DNA of 64,000 bases from Pseudoalteromonas luteoviolacea H33-S (GTDB taxonomy: Bacteria > Pseudomonadota > Gammaproteobacteria > Enterobacterales > Alteromonadaceae). Both the position numbers and the translations under genes were made by a program. The stretch covers positions 1-64,000 of the forward strand of contig NZ_AUXY01000051.1 in the NCBI RefSeq assembly GCF_001625695.1, in the 5' to 3' direction. This document shows, in pieces, positions 41,802 through 50,143 of this stretch; the stretch's first letter is position 1; each line of letters opens with the position of its first letter. Under the pieces are notes generated by a model that worked only from the letters and a program-made list of their open reading frames with translations, ran no database searches and had not been told where the DNA came from.

Positions 41802-43871
41802 TTAATCTATTTGTCTTGCAAAGGGTGGTAGCGTGTCGAGCATGGCTTTTCCATAACGTTTGGTTACAAGGCGCCTATCAAGTATCGTGATGCGACCAGA
41901 ATCAGTTTCCTTGCGCAGCAGTCTACCACAGCTTTGCACTAATTTCTTTGCAGCATCCGGTACAGTAATAGATAAAAACGGATTTCCGCCTTTTGACTGA
42001 ATAAATTCAGCTTGTGCTTCTTCAACTGGCGAAGTGGGTACGGCGAAAGGTATCTTGGTAATAATCAAGTTCTCTAAATACTTACCGGGTAGGTCTAGCC
42101 CTTCAGACAGACTTTGTGTGCCAAATAAAATGCTGCCAGCACCTAAGTCAATGGCAGCTTTATGACGGCTAAGCAAGGCTTCTCGCGACATTTCTCCCTG
42201 CACAAGAATATTAAGTTTCTTTTTGCGCAGCGCTGCGACCACATGATCCATTTGCCAATAAGAAGCAAATAATACGAGGTTTGCTTTGTTTTTATCTAAG
42301 TATTGCGGTAGTGCATCAGCTAAAAAATCGCTGAATGTTTTATCAGTTGGTTCAACGGTTGTTTTGGGTAAATGCAAAGTGGCTTGTTGCTGATATGCAA
42401 AAGGCGAATCGGCTTTGATGAATTTCACACCATCTTCACCAATTAATCCACTCTCTTTGGAAAAATGATCAAAGCTACCTAGTGCAGTAAGGGTCGCTGA
42501 ACACAGCACAGCGCCAGCGCATTCCCGCCAAAGCTTGTCTTTTAAGTAAAAGCCAACTTCTATTGGACAGTCACATAATAAATGGTCGTGATGGTTTTTA
42601 TATTCCATACGCTTGATCCAGCGCGCGTGCGGGGTGCTTTCACCCTTGGCAGCATAGCTAAACCATAATTTATTGAGCTGCTCTAAACGATTAATGTATT
42701 GGCCACTTTCTACCAGCAAAGGATCGGCTAAAAATGCTTGTACGTCACCATCTGATACATCGGTTGTCAGTGCATCATGCATTTTATTTAGTGCTCTAAG
42801 CGCATCAAGCGTGGCATCTGCGATATCTTTCGCTTGAGTTGTTAGAGACTCAGGGACATCGCCGTTAATGAATCGGTAAGTATCGTTGTCGTTATATTCA
42901 AAATCTGCTTTATCTAGACTATCTCGAACCGTTCTAAGGCACTTACTGGCGTCGTTGGCTGCATCATTCAGTTTGAAATTTTGTCCTATCGCTTTTTGCG
43001 AGACAATGGTGTTGGCCATTTTGCCACTAAATTTTAATAGTTTTTCAAGCCACTCTATGGTGCCTTTGATGGTCGCGGCGGCGGATGAAAAATCACGCGT
43101 AATGTGAGGCAAATGATGGGCCTCATCAATGACATAAAAGGTATCTTCAGGTTCAGGTAATATTGTGCCACCGCCAAGCTCTAGATCTGCGAGCAATAAC
43201 GCATGATTAATAACCAAAACATCCATTTGCGCAATTTTTTGTCGTGCGAGATGAAATGGGCACAAATGATGGGACTTCATTTGGCGTTGACAGGCGTGTT
43301 TGTCACAGGCAATTAAATTCCATACTTTATCAGGAATGGTATCTTCCCAGCTGTCTCTGTCACCTGCCCATTGCTTGTTTTGGTAGGCATTGGCAAGTGT
43401 CTGTAAACATTTCTGCTCCATGTCAGTCAACGGTGATGAGGTCGTTGGTACCAGAGACATTTGCATATCATCTTGATTCACCGCAGCCATAAGCTTTTGT
43501 ACGCAAATATAACGCTGACGCCCTTTCACTAAATCAAATTTAAAGTCGATGCCGCTATGCTCTTTAAAAAAAGGTAGTTCCTTTTCAATTAGCTGTTCTT
43601 GCAGTGCGACCGTTGCTGTAGAAATTATGAGCTTTTTCTTTTTTGCGAGTGCTAATGGTAGCGCACCAAGGCAATAAGCTAGTGATTTACCCGTACCTGT
43701 GCCAGCTTCGATGACACAGATCCGTTGTGATTTGTGGTATTCACCAGCGAGCGTTTTTGCGATTTCTGCTACTAGGTAGTTTTGGCTGCTACGAGGGCGA
43801 TAATCCTCAAGTTGCTGAGCGATATTTTGATGGGCATGGCGTACGGTTTTTTTTAAAGAGTCTGACAACAT
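41802..43871 (-). CDS. dinG: ATP-dependent DNA helicase DinG
   Basis: A 689-residue iron-sulfur superfamily-2 helicase that unwinds DNA and R-loops 5'-to-3'. It has the Walker A motif EAGTGTGKSLAY, the Fe-S cysteines RYICVQK and CDKHACQRQMKSHHLCPFH, the DEAH box VIDEAHHLP, and the C-terminal motifs FGTQSLSEGLDLPG and QSCGRLLRKETDSG. It diverges from polB with 23 bp between ATG codons. Both genes are LexA-regulated in E. coli, but I see no clear CTGT-N8-ACAG site in the gap. Confidence 0.95.
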   Translation of the reverse strand: MLSDSLKKTVRHAHQNIAQQLEDYRPRSSQNYLVAEIAKTLAGEYHKSQRICVIEAGTGTGKSLAYCLGALPLALAKKKKLIISTATVALQEQLIEKELPFFKEHSGIDFKFDLVKGRQRYICVQKLMAAVNQDDMQMSLVPTTSSPLTDMEQKCLQTLANAYQNKQWAGDRDSWEDTIPDKVWNLIACDKHACQRQMKSHHLCPFHLARQKIAQMDVLVINHALLLADLELGGGTILPEPEDTFYVIDEAHHLPHITRDFSSAAATIKGTIEWLEKLLKFSGKMANTIVSQKAIGQNFKLNDAANDASKCLRTVRDSLDKADFEYNDNDTYRFINGDVPESLTTQAKDIADATLDALRALNKMHDALTTDVSDGDVQAFLADPLLVESGQYINRLEQLNKLWFSYAAKGESTPHARWIKRMEYKNHHDHLLCDCPIEVGFYLKDKLWRECAGAVLCSATLTALGSFDHFSKESGLIGEDGVKFIKADSPFAYQQQATLHLPKTTVEPTDKTFSDFLADALPQYLDKNKANLVLFASYWQMDHVVAALRKKKLNILVQGEMSREALLSRHKAAIDLGAGSILFGTQSLSEGLDLPGKYLENLIITKIPFAVPTSPVEEAQAEFIQSKGGNPFLSITVPDAAKKLVQSCGRLLRKETDSGRITILDRRLVTKRYGKAMLDTLPPFARQID

Positions 43872-43894
43872 GTGGATCGCCTAAGCAAAAAAGT

Positions 43895-46267
43895 ATGGAT
43901 ATAATTACAGGGGTGTATTTTAGGCGGGGTTCACAATTGGCACAAGCAGTATATCCGGGCTTTATTTTGTCACGACAACAAACTTCATATAAAGGCAAGT
44001 TACGCTTGTGCTATTGGTTGAAGACGCAGCAAGGCGTTATTAAAGCTTTTGTTGAAGATGAACAATGTGTGTTTTTCATCATGCAAAAGCATCGTGATAA
44101 GGCAAAACAAAAGCTCGAACAAGCAGGCTGCCAGTTCAGATTAGCAGATGTGGCATTAAAACATTTTGACCAATCTAAAGTCTGTGCACTGTATTTTTCA
44201 AGTTTAAGTGATTTTTACAACGCCAAAGAAACACTGAGCGGGTATGTGCCAATGTATGAGGAAGATATTCGTCATGCTGACAGGTATTTAATGGAACGCT
44301 ATATAAAAGGCGGCGTTTGGATCACTGGCCTGCCCGCGCAGTGCAGCGGCTATATTGAACTACGACAAGCGAAATTAAAAGCTAACCCTGTGTTTGTACC
44401 TGATTTAACTATGCTGTCACTGGATATTGAGTGTAGTGGTGATGGCGTATTGTTTTCAGTAGGTTTGGTATCGGGTGACAAAAAAGCGGTGATCATGATA
44501 GGGGAGCCACAGCCAAGTGATATAAATATTGTTTGGGTTGAAGATGAAATTGCGCTACTTCACACCTTATGTAACTTGATAGTACAGTTAGACCCAGACG
44601 TATTGATTGGCTGGAATGTCATTGACTTTGACTGTGTGGTGCTTCATGAACGCGCTCAGGCTTTGGGCGTATCGCTCAATATTGGTCGTGATGGTGAAGC
44701 GATGCAAGTATCCAGTGGGAATTTTACCCGAGTACTGATCCCTGGTCGCGTCGTGATAGATGGCATTGATACCATGAAAAATGCGACCTATCACTTTGAA
44801 ACATTTAAGTTAAGCTTTGTTGCCAAAGAAGTGCTTGGTCGCGATAAATTGATTGCTCAGGATAATCAATTAGAAGAAATTATCAGGCAATTCCATGAGG
44901 ACAAGCTTAGTCTTGCTAAATATAACTTGGAAGACTGTCAATTAGTTTGGGATATTTTTGAGCAGCAGTCGCTGCTTGACTTTGCCATAGCGAGAACGCG
45001 ATTAACGGGGTTGGAACTGGAGCGTATGGGGGGATCTGTGGCAGCGTTTACTAACCTTTATCTACCTTTGCTTCATCGCAGTGGCTATATTGCGCCTAAC
45101 CTTGGAGAACATGGTTTAAACTTTGATAGCCCCGGTGGGTATGTGATGGACTCCAAACCCGGGCTATATAAAAACGTCTTGGTGCTGGATTTCAAAAGTC
45201 TTTACCCATCTATTATACGTACCTTTTGTATTGATCCTATGGGACTCATAGAGGGAGAACTAGATGCGCTTAATGCCATTCCAGGCTTCAACAAGGGATT
45301 ATTTTCAAGAGAGCAGCATCATTTACCTCAGCTGGTTGCTCAGCTCTGGGACGCTCGCCATCAAGCCAAGCTCGAAGGGGAGCAAATGTTGCAGCAGGCT
45401 ATAAAGATCATCATGAATAGCCTATATGGCGTATTAGGCTCTAAAGGATGCCGCTTCTATGACCCGAGATTGTCGAGTTCAATTACGATGCGCGGTCATG
45501 AAATCATGCAAACCACGCGACGATGGATCGAAGAGATGGGCTATGAAGTGATATACGGTGATACAGACTCTACATTTGTAAAGGTTGCGGATGTTGCCAG
45601 CGCAAAAGACTGTCGGGACATCGGCAAAACACTGATGACAATGATCAATGAACGCTGGGCTGATGAACTGAAAGAGCAGTATCAGTTATCAAGTTTTTTA
45701 GAGATAGAGTTTGAAACACATTACAGCCCTTTTTTTATGCCCACCATTCGAGGTCAAGAAACGGGGTCTAAAAAGCGCTATGTTGGCCAAATTGAGAATA
45801 ATGGGCAACCTGAGCTGGTATTTAAAGGTATGGAGACTGTACGCAGTGATTGGACGAGCGTAGCCAAAGAGTATCAGCAAGCGCTGATCCGCGCGTTATT
45901 CGATGGAGAGAGCGCTGTAGAAATCACAGAGCATTACATCGGTCTTATTACTTCTGGGCAAGTGGATGATAAGCTCATCTATAAAAAGCGTTTAGGCAAG
46001 TCGTTGGATGCATACGTCAAGAATATTCCCCCCCATGTGCGTGCTGCTAAAGAAGCCACGCGTTTAGGCTTGGTGAATGGGCTAGGTAAAGGCAGTCAAA
46101 TTGCATACTATATTAGTCAGTCTGGCCCTCAACTGTATATTAAAGCGCTTACTCAACTTGATTATACTCATTATATAGAAAAACAAATATTACCTATATA
46201 TCGAATGCTTCCGAATGTTGATGAAAATGCCATCAGCTTGGCAGGTCAACGCTCTTTCGATTTGTAA
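43895..46267 (+). CDS. polB: DNA polymerase II
   Basis: A family-B DNA polymerase with proofreading, used in damage tolerance and replication restart. Exo I is LSLDIECSGDG, and polymerase motifs A (DFKSLYPSIIRTF), B (KIIMNSLYGVLGS) and C (YGDTDSTFV) are intact. From ATG 43895 the protein has 790 residues, against 783 in E. coli. TTG 43937, preceded by GGCGGGG, would give 776 residues beginning Leu-Ala-Gln-Ala, close to the E. coli MAQAGFIL start, and may be the real start. The frame reaches back into dinG, but that part is not coding. Confidence 0.95.
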   Translation: MDIITGVYFRRGSQLAQAVYPGFILSRQQTSYKGKLRLCYWLKTQQGVIKAFVEDEQCVFFIMQKHRDKAKQKLEQAGCQFRLADVALKHFDQSKVCALYFSSLSDFYNAKETLSGYVPMYEEDIRHADRYLMERYIKGGVWITGLPAQCSGYIELRQAKLKANPVFVPDLTMLSLDIECSGDGVLFSVGLVSGDKKAVIMIGEPQPSDINIVWVEDEIALLHTLCNLIVQLDPDVLIGWNVIDFDCVVLHERAQALGVSLNIGRDGEAMQVSSGNFTRVLIPGRVVIDGIDTMKNATYHFETFKLSFVAKEVLGRDKLIAQDNQLEEIIRQFHEDKLSLAKYNLEDCQLVWDIFEQQSLLDFAIARTRLTGLELERMGGSVAAFTNLYLPLLHRSGYIAPNLGEHGLNFDSPGGYVMDSKPGLYKNVLVLDFKSLYPSIIRTFCIDPMGLIEGELDALNAIPGFNKGLFSREQHHLPQLVAQLWDARHQAKLEGEQMLQQAIKIIMNSLYGVLGSKGCRFYDPRLSSSITMRGHEIMQTTRRWIEEMGYEVIYGDTDSTFVKVADVASAKDCRDIGKTLMTMINERWADELKEQYQLSSFLEIEFETHYSPFFMPTIRGQETGSKKRYVGQIENNGQPELVFKGMETVRSDWTSVAKEYQQALIRALFDGESAVEITEHYIGLITSGQVDDKLIYKKRLGKSLDAYVKNIPPHVRAAKEATRLGLVNGLGKGSQIAYYISQSGPQLYIKALTQLDYTHYIEKQILPIYRMLPNVDENAISLAGQRSFDL

Positions 46268-46761
46268 ATCTCTAGATGCGAATTTTTATCGCTTTGTAAT
46301 ATTCGAGATTTTGCCGCACAACAGATAGCCAATCTATAAAATTGCTTTTACCGCGATGTAAATCCCCCTCATTTTTTATGCAAATAATTTGTATGCAATT
46401 AAAAGTGAAGGTTAAAAACCAACCACTTAAACCAAAATAAAAAATATTTTTATTAACGTGGTTGGCGCTTGCTTTTTTTGAAATGGCACTAAATTGCAGG
46501 TTTGTTGCGCATTTCACCTGTGAAATTGATTAATAATTTTATTTATATTGGAGTAAGTGTTTATTAACTTCAAAACATTATTAAAAATAGATGTTTAGCT
46601 GTTTTTATTTTGTTAGTGAGTGTTAACTCTGTCTTGTTTGACGTTTAACATGAGTCCCGATTAGTATCCATGCCGAATTTTTAAAAACGGCCACTAGAGC
46701 CAGAAGTAAAGACTTATAAAACTCAAGCTTATTGCTTATCAATAAGCCCAGGGAGAATCAC
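46268..46761 (+). promoter_or_regulatory. AT-rich upstream region of TonB receptor 1
   Basis: This 494-bp region has no convincing gene (a minus-strand frame at 46272-46517 lacks support). It contains an AATCCCCCTC motif (CCCCC at 46364-46368) resembling motifs upstream of the other two receptors. It ends in GCTTATTG/CAATAAGC (46727-46734 with 46740-46747), a perfect 8-bp hairpin with a 5-nt loop that directly precedes CCAGGGAGA, the ribosome binding site. Confidence 0.5.
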
Positions 46762-49431
46762 ATGTTGAACACTAAAGTAACTAAAGCAGTGCGTATTGCA
46801 CTAGCGTTTGGTGCTGCTTCGTCAGCTGCATTTGCAACTAATGCTGTAGCTGCTGAAGGCGCAGAAAAAGTAGAACGTATTGAAGTAACTGGCTCACGTA
46901 TCAAGCGTGTTGATATGGAAGGTGCAAGCCCTGTTGAAGTTATCTCAACAGCTGAATTTGAAAGCCAAGGCCGTGTATCTGTAGCTGAAGCACTACAAAG
47001 TGTTACATCTAACAGCTTCGGTTCAATTGCTCCTGCGTCGGGTAACAGTGCACAATCACAAAATACAGTAAGTTTACTTGGTGCTGGCGCAGGGCGTACA
47101 CTTGTACTAGTAGATGGTAAGCGTCTTGGTGGTTCTCCATCACTTAATGCAGGTGGTGCAAACCTGAGCTCAATCCCAATGGCGGCAGTTGAGCGTATTG
47201 AAATTCTTAAAGATGGTGCATCAGCTATTTATGGTTCTGATGCTATCGCTGGTGTTATCAATGTTATCTTGAAAAAAGATTTTGAAGGTGCTGCATTTGA
47301 TATTCAAGTAGGTCGCCCAGAAGCTGACGGTGGTGAGACTAAGCAAATGTCACTGTCGTTCGGTGTAAGTTCAGACAAGGGTAATATCACGTTTGTATAC
47401 GACCACCAAGAGCGTCGTGCTATTTTCGACCGCGATCGTGATTACACAAAAGCAACGATGGAAGACAAAAACGGTGACGGCGTAATCTCAGCTGGTGACG
47501 AAACGACAGGTATCAGCATTTATGGTGCGACAATTAGAGATGAGGATGGTAATCATCACGCATCGTTAAAGTGTAACGAGCTGACGAAAAATGTACCTGG
47601 TTTTGTTGGTGTCCTTGACCAAGGCACTGGTAATGGCGGAATCGGTAATGGTGAAGTATGTGGTTATGCATTTGCAGACGTATCGGCAAACATGGCGTCG
47701 ACAAAACGTGACTCTATCATGACTAGCCTTGCGTATGAACTAACAGATGATATCGAGCTATACGCACGTGGTATGTTTAGCCGCAATGATTCGTTTGGCC
47801 GTTACGCACCTGCTGCTGCTATGTGGAGAGACATGCCAGCTGATAACGAGCATAACCCTCTAAATGTAGAAGCTGACGGTCTATTCCGTTGGTATCAGCT
47901 AGGAAACCGTGATGGCGAAGTAACCGATTACCAGCAAGACTATTTGTTAGGTCTTAAAGGCATGTTTGGCGATACAGCTGAGTGGGAAGTGTCTTATCAC
48001 AAAGCGCGCCTTGATTACCGTACAGCGGGTCGTTACTACTTAAGCTACTCTGGCCTTGCTTATAACAATCTATATGACATTGATATGGGCTCTGAAGAAG
48101 GCATTAATAACATGCGTGCGACAACGTATGTGGAAAGCCAAAGCGACCTAGATCACTTCTTTGCAGGTCTTGGCTTTGAGTTCGGCGAACTTGAAGGTGG
48201 TATGATCAGTCACTATGTTGGTGGTGAGTACTTCGAAGAAGTTTTAGACTCAAAGTTTGATGCGCAAAGCGATGCGGGACTGGTTGGTGGTAATGCTGGT
48301 GCTTCTGGCTTAGGTGAGCGTGATGTCACAGCTTTATTCTACGAAGTAGCATTCCCAATTCTTGATAACCTAATCGTAAGTGCGGCATACCGTTACGACG
48401 ACTACAGCGACTTCGGCAGTGTAGGTAACCCAAGTGTTAAACTTGAGTACCGTCCTTTTGACGACCTACTAGTTCGTGGCTCATACTCAGAAGGTTTCCG
48501 CGCGCCAACGCTTAAAGAATTATATGGTGCAGATTCAGAAGGTAGCCCTGCGACAACTGACTATGTAGCATGTAAAAATGCTCTACCGGCTGGTGCAAGT
48601 GAAGCTCAAATCCGTGATGCTTACCTTAACTGCCCTCAAAGTGCATACTATGAACTTAGAAAGAGCAATGAAAACCTAGGTGCAGAAGAGTCTACCTATA
48701 TTAACTTAGGTGTTGTTTACTCTGGTTTTGAAGATGTAGCGATTAAAGTGGACTACTTTGAGCTAGAAATTGACAATGTAATTTCACTAATTACTATTCA
48801 AGACCTTGTGCACATTGAAAATGGTAACAAGCTTAATGAAGTCTATGCTAAGTTCCCTGAAGTAAAACTAAACCGTGCTGATAATGGGGCGATCTCAGGT
48901 TACTCACATACGCAATATGCAAATGGCTCATTTATGTCTCGTAAAGGTTTTGACATTGATTTGTCTTACAAGCTAGACACGAGCTTCGGTGAGTTTAAAT
49001 TTAAGAAAGTAACTACAGTACTTACTGAAGTTGGTGAAGACGTTTATTTCTCAGGCCCTACGAGTGACCAAAAAGGCGCTCCACAGCAGCCTGAATGGCG
49101 TTCTCAGTTTACAGTTAACTTCTCTGCAGACAGTTACGCAGTAAACTGGACAACTGATGTTATCGCAGGTACTCATGAAAGTGACGTGGTACAAGTAGAT
49201 TCAACTGGTAACCCTTATGTTGTTTACTCTGGTGATGTACCAACTTATGTAACACATAACTTGAATGTGAAATATTTTACAGAGAGCTATGGTACATTTA
49301 CTGTAGGCGCACGTAACCTATTTGATAAAGGTGTACTGTTTGATAGCAAAGATAAGTGGATCAACGACTCAATGTACAACTCTGGTCACATCGGTCGTGA
49401 AATCTTTGCAGGTTATAGCATCAGCTTTTAA
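46762..49431 (+). CDS. TonB-dependent receptor 1
   Basis: An 889-residue outer-membrane gated channel taking up a scarce substrate with energy from TonB-ExbB-ExbD. A signal peptide (about 1-30, ending AVAA) is followed by the TonB-box-like ERIEVTGSRIKR, a plug with LVLVDGKRLGG and IEILKDGASAIYGSDAIAGVINVIL, and a beta-barrel ending in Phe (IFAGYSISF). No STN signalling domain is present. ATG 46762 has CAGGGAGA upstream; the frame is open 10 codons further. Codon use is strongly biased to GGT/CGT, suggesting high expression. The substrate is unknown. Confidence 0.94.
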   Translation: MLNTKVTKAVRIALAFGAASSAAFATNAVAAEGAEKVERIEVTGSRIKRVDMEGASPVEVISTAEFESQGRVSVAEALQSVTSNSFGSIAPASGNSAQSQNTVSLLGAGAGRTLVLVDGKRLGGSPSLNAGGANLSSIPMAAVERIEILKDGASAIYGSDAIAGVINVILKKDFEGAAFDIQVGRPEADGGETKQMSLSFGVSSDKGNITFVYDHQERRAIFDRDRDYTKATMEDKNGDGVISAGDETTGISIYGATIRDEDGNHHASLKCNELTKNVPGFVGVLDQGTGNGGIGNGEVCGYAFADVSANMASTKRDSIMTSLAYELTDDIELYARGMFSRNDSFGRYAPAAAMWRDMPADNEHNPLNVEADGLFRWYQLGNRDGEVTDYQQDYLLGLKGMFGDTAEWEVSYHKARLDYRTAGRYYLSYSGLAYNNLYDIDMGSEEGINNMRATTYVESQSDLDHFFAGLGFEFGELEGGMISHYVGGEYFEEVLDSKFDAQSDAGLVGGNAGASGLGERDVTALFYEVAFPILDNLIVSAAYRYDDYSDFGSVGNPSVKLEYRPFDDLLVRGSYSEGFRAPTLKELYGADSEGSPATTDYVACKNALPAGASEAQIRDAYLNCPQSAYYELRKSNENLGAEESTYINLGVVYSGFEDVAIKVDYFELEIDNVISLITIQDLVHIENGNKLNEVYAKFPEVKLNRADNGAISGYSHTQYANGSFMSRKGFDIDLSYKLDTSFGEFKFKKVTTVLTEVGEDVYFSGPTSDQKGAPQQPEWRSQFTVNFSADSYAVNWTTDVIAGTHESDVVQVDSTGNPYVVYSGDVPTYVTHNLNVKYFTESYGTFTVGARNLFDKGVLFDSKDKWINDSMYNSGHIGREIFAGYSISF

Positions 49432-49460
49432 TTTGCAGAAGTAACTTTTTGACTTATCAA

Positions 49461-49487
49461 GCCTCGCTTTATGCGAGGCTTTTTTTT
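49461..49487 (+). terminator. Intrinsic terminator of TonB receptor 1
   Basis: GCCTCGC (49461-49467) and GCGAGGC (49473-49479) pair perfectly around a 5-nt loop and are followed by eight T residues. Confidence 0.95.
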
Positions 49488-50143
49488 AGCTTTTCTCCAA
49501 GCCTTATCATTAGCAATTCCCCCTACTTATATCTTTGAATGACGATATTTGAATGACTTTATTGATTAATTTCATTCAATAAGTGCGTTTTTGAGTTAAA
49601 AAACTGTCAATTGGGTCTGGTTTGTATCTAGGTATGTTATTAAGTTTTAATTTTGTGCTTTTTTTGGTGTTTTCTATTTTTAGGTTTACTTTTCTGTATC
49701 ATTTTTAGCCTGTTTACATAGATTTAAATTTTTAAATTACGCTTTTTGTTTTGTTTAACTTATTGTTTTTTCTTTGTTTAACCTATTTCTGTTTCTTTTA
49801 TGTAAACGTGATTTCGTTTTTTGGGGGTTCTTATTGCGTATATTGATCTAATGCAGGGTTTGGAGAATTTTGTTATTTTATTTGGGACTTAATTAATTTT
49901 TCGTTCAAAATAAATAAACCCTTTAAATTCAGTGTTTTGATGTTTTTTTGTTGTTTTCTTTGTAACTTTTCGTGTTTAAGGATGTTGATTTTTGGGGGTA
50001 GAAGTGCAATAAAATTGTTGACGCTAAGGGCAGGTATTGTTTAGTATTCCTGCACTGAGTTGCCTTAAGTGCAACAATAAAAAATTGGCTCACGCCACTT
50101 ATATAATTATAACCACTCAAAAGGGTGGTCCAGGGAGATTCAA
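49488..50143 (+). promoter_or_regulatory. T-rich upstream region of TonB receptor 2
   Basis: Over 650 bp of very T-rich sequence with no supported gene. It carries ATTCCCCCTACTTAT (49516-49530), two direct TTTGAATGAC repeats (49534-49543 and 49548-49557), and an inverted TTCATTCAA (49571-49579). It ends in ACCACTC/GGGTGGT (50112-50118 with 50123-50129), a 7-bp stem with one G-U pair that touches CCAGGGAGA, the ribosome binding site. Confidence 0.5.

Noticed and set aside
43850..43940. LexA (SOS) box between dinG and polB
   Set aside because: No CTGT-N8-ACAG-like sequence is visible in or near the gap.
46272..46517. Minus-strand frame of 81 codons upstream of TonB receptor 1
   Set aside because: No ribosome binding site, basic/aromatic-rich composition of AT-rich DNA, and it lies where the receptor's regulatory region must be.
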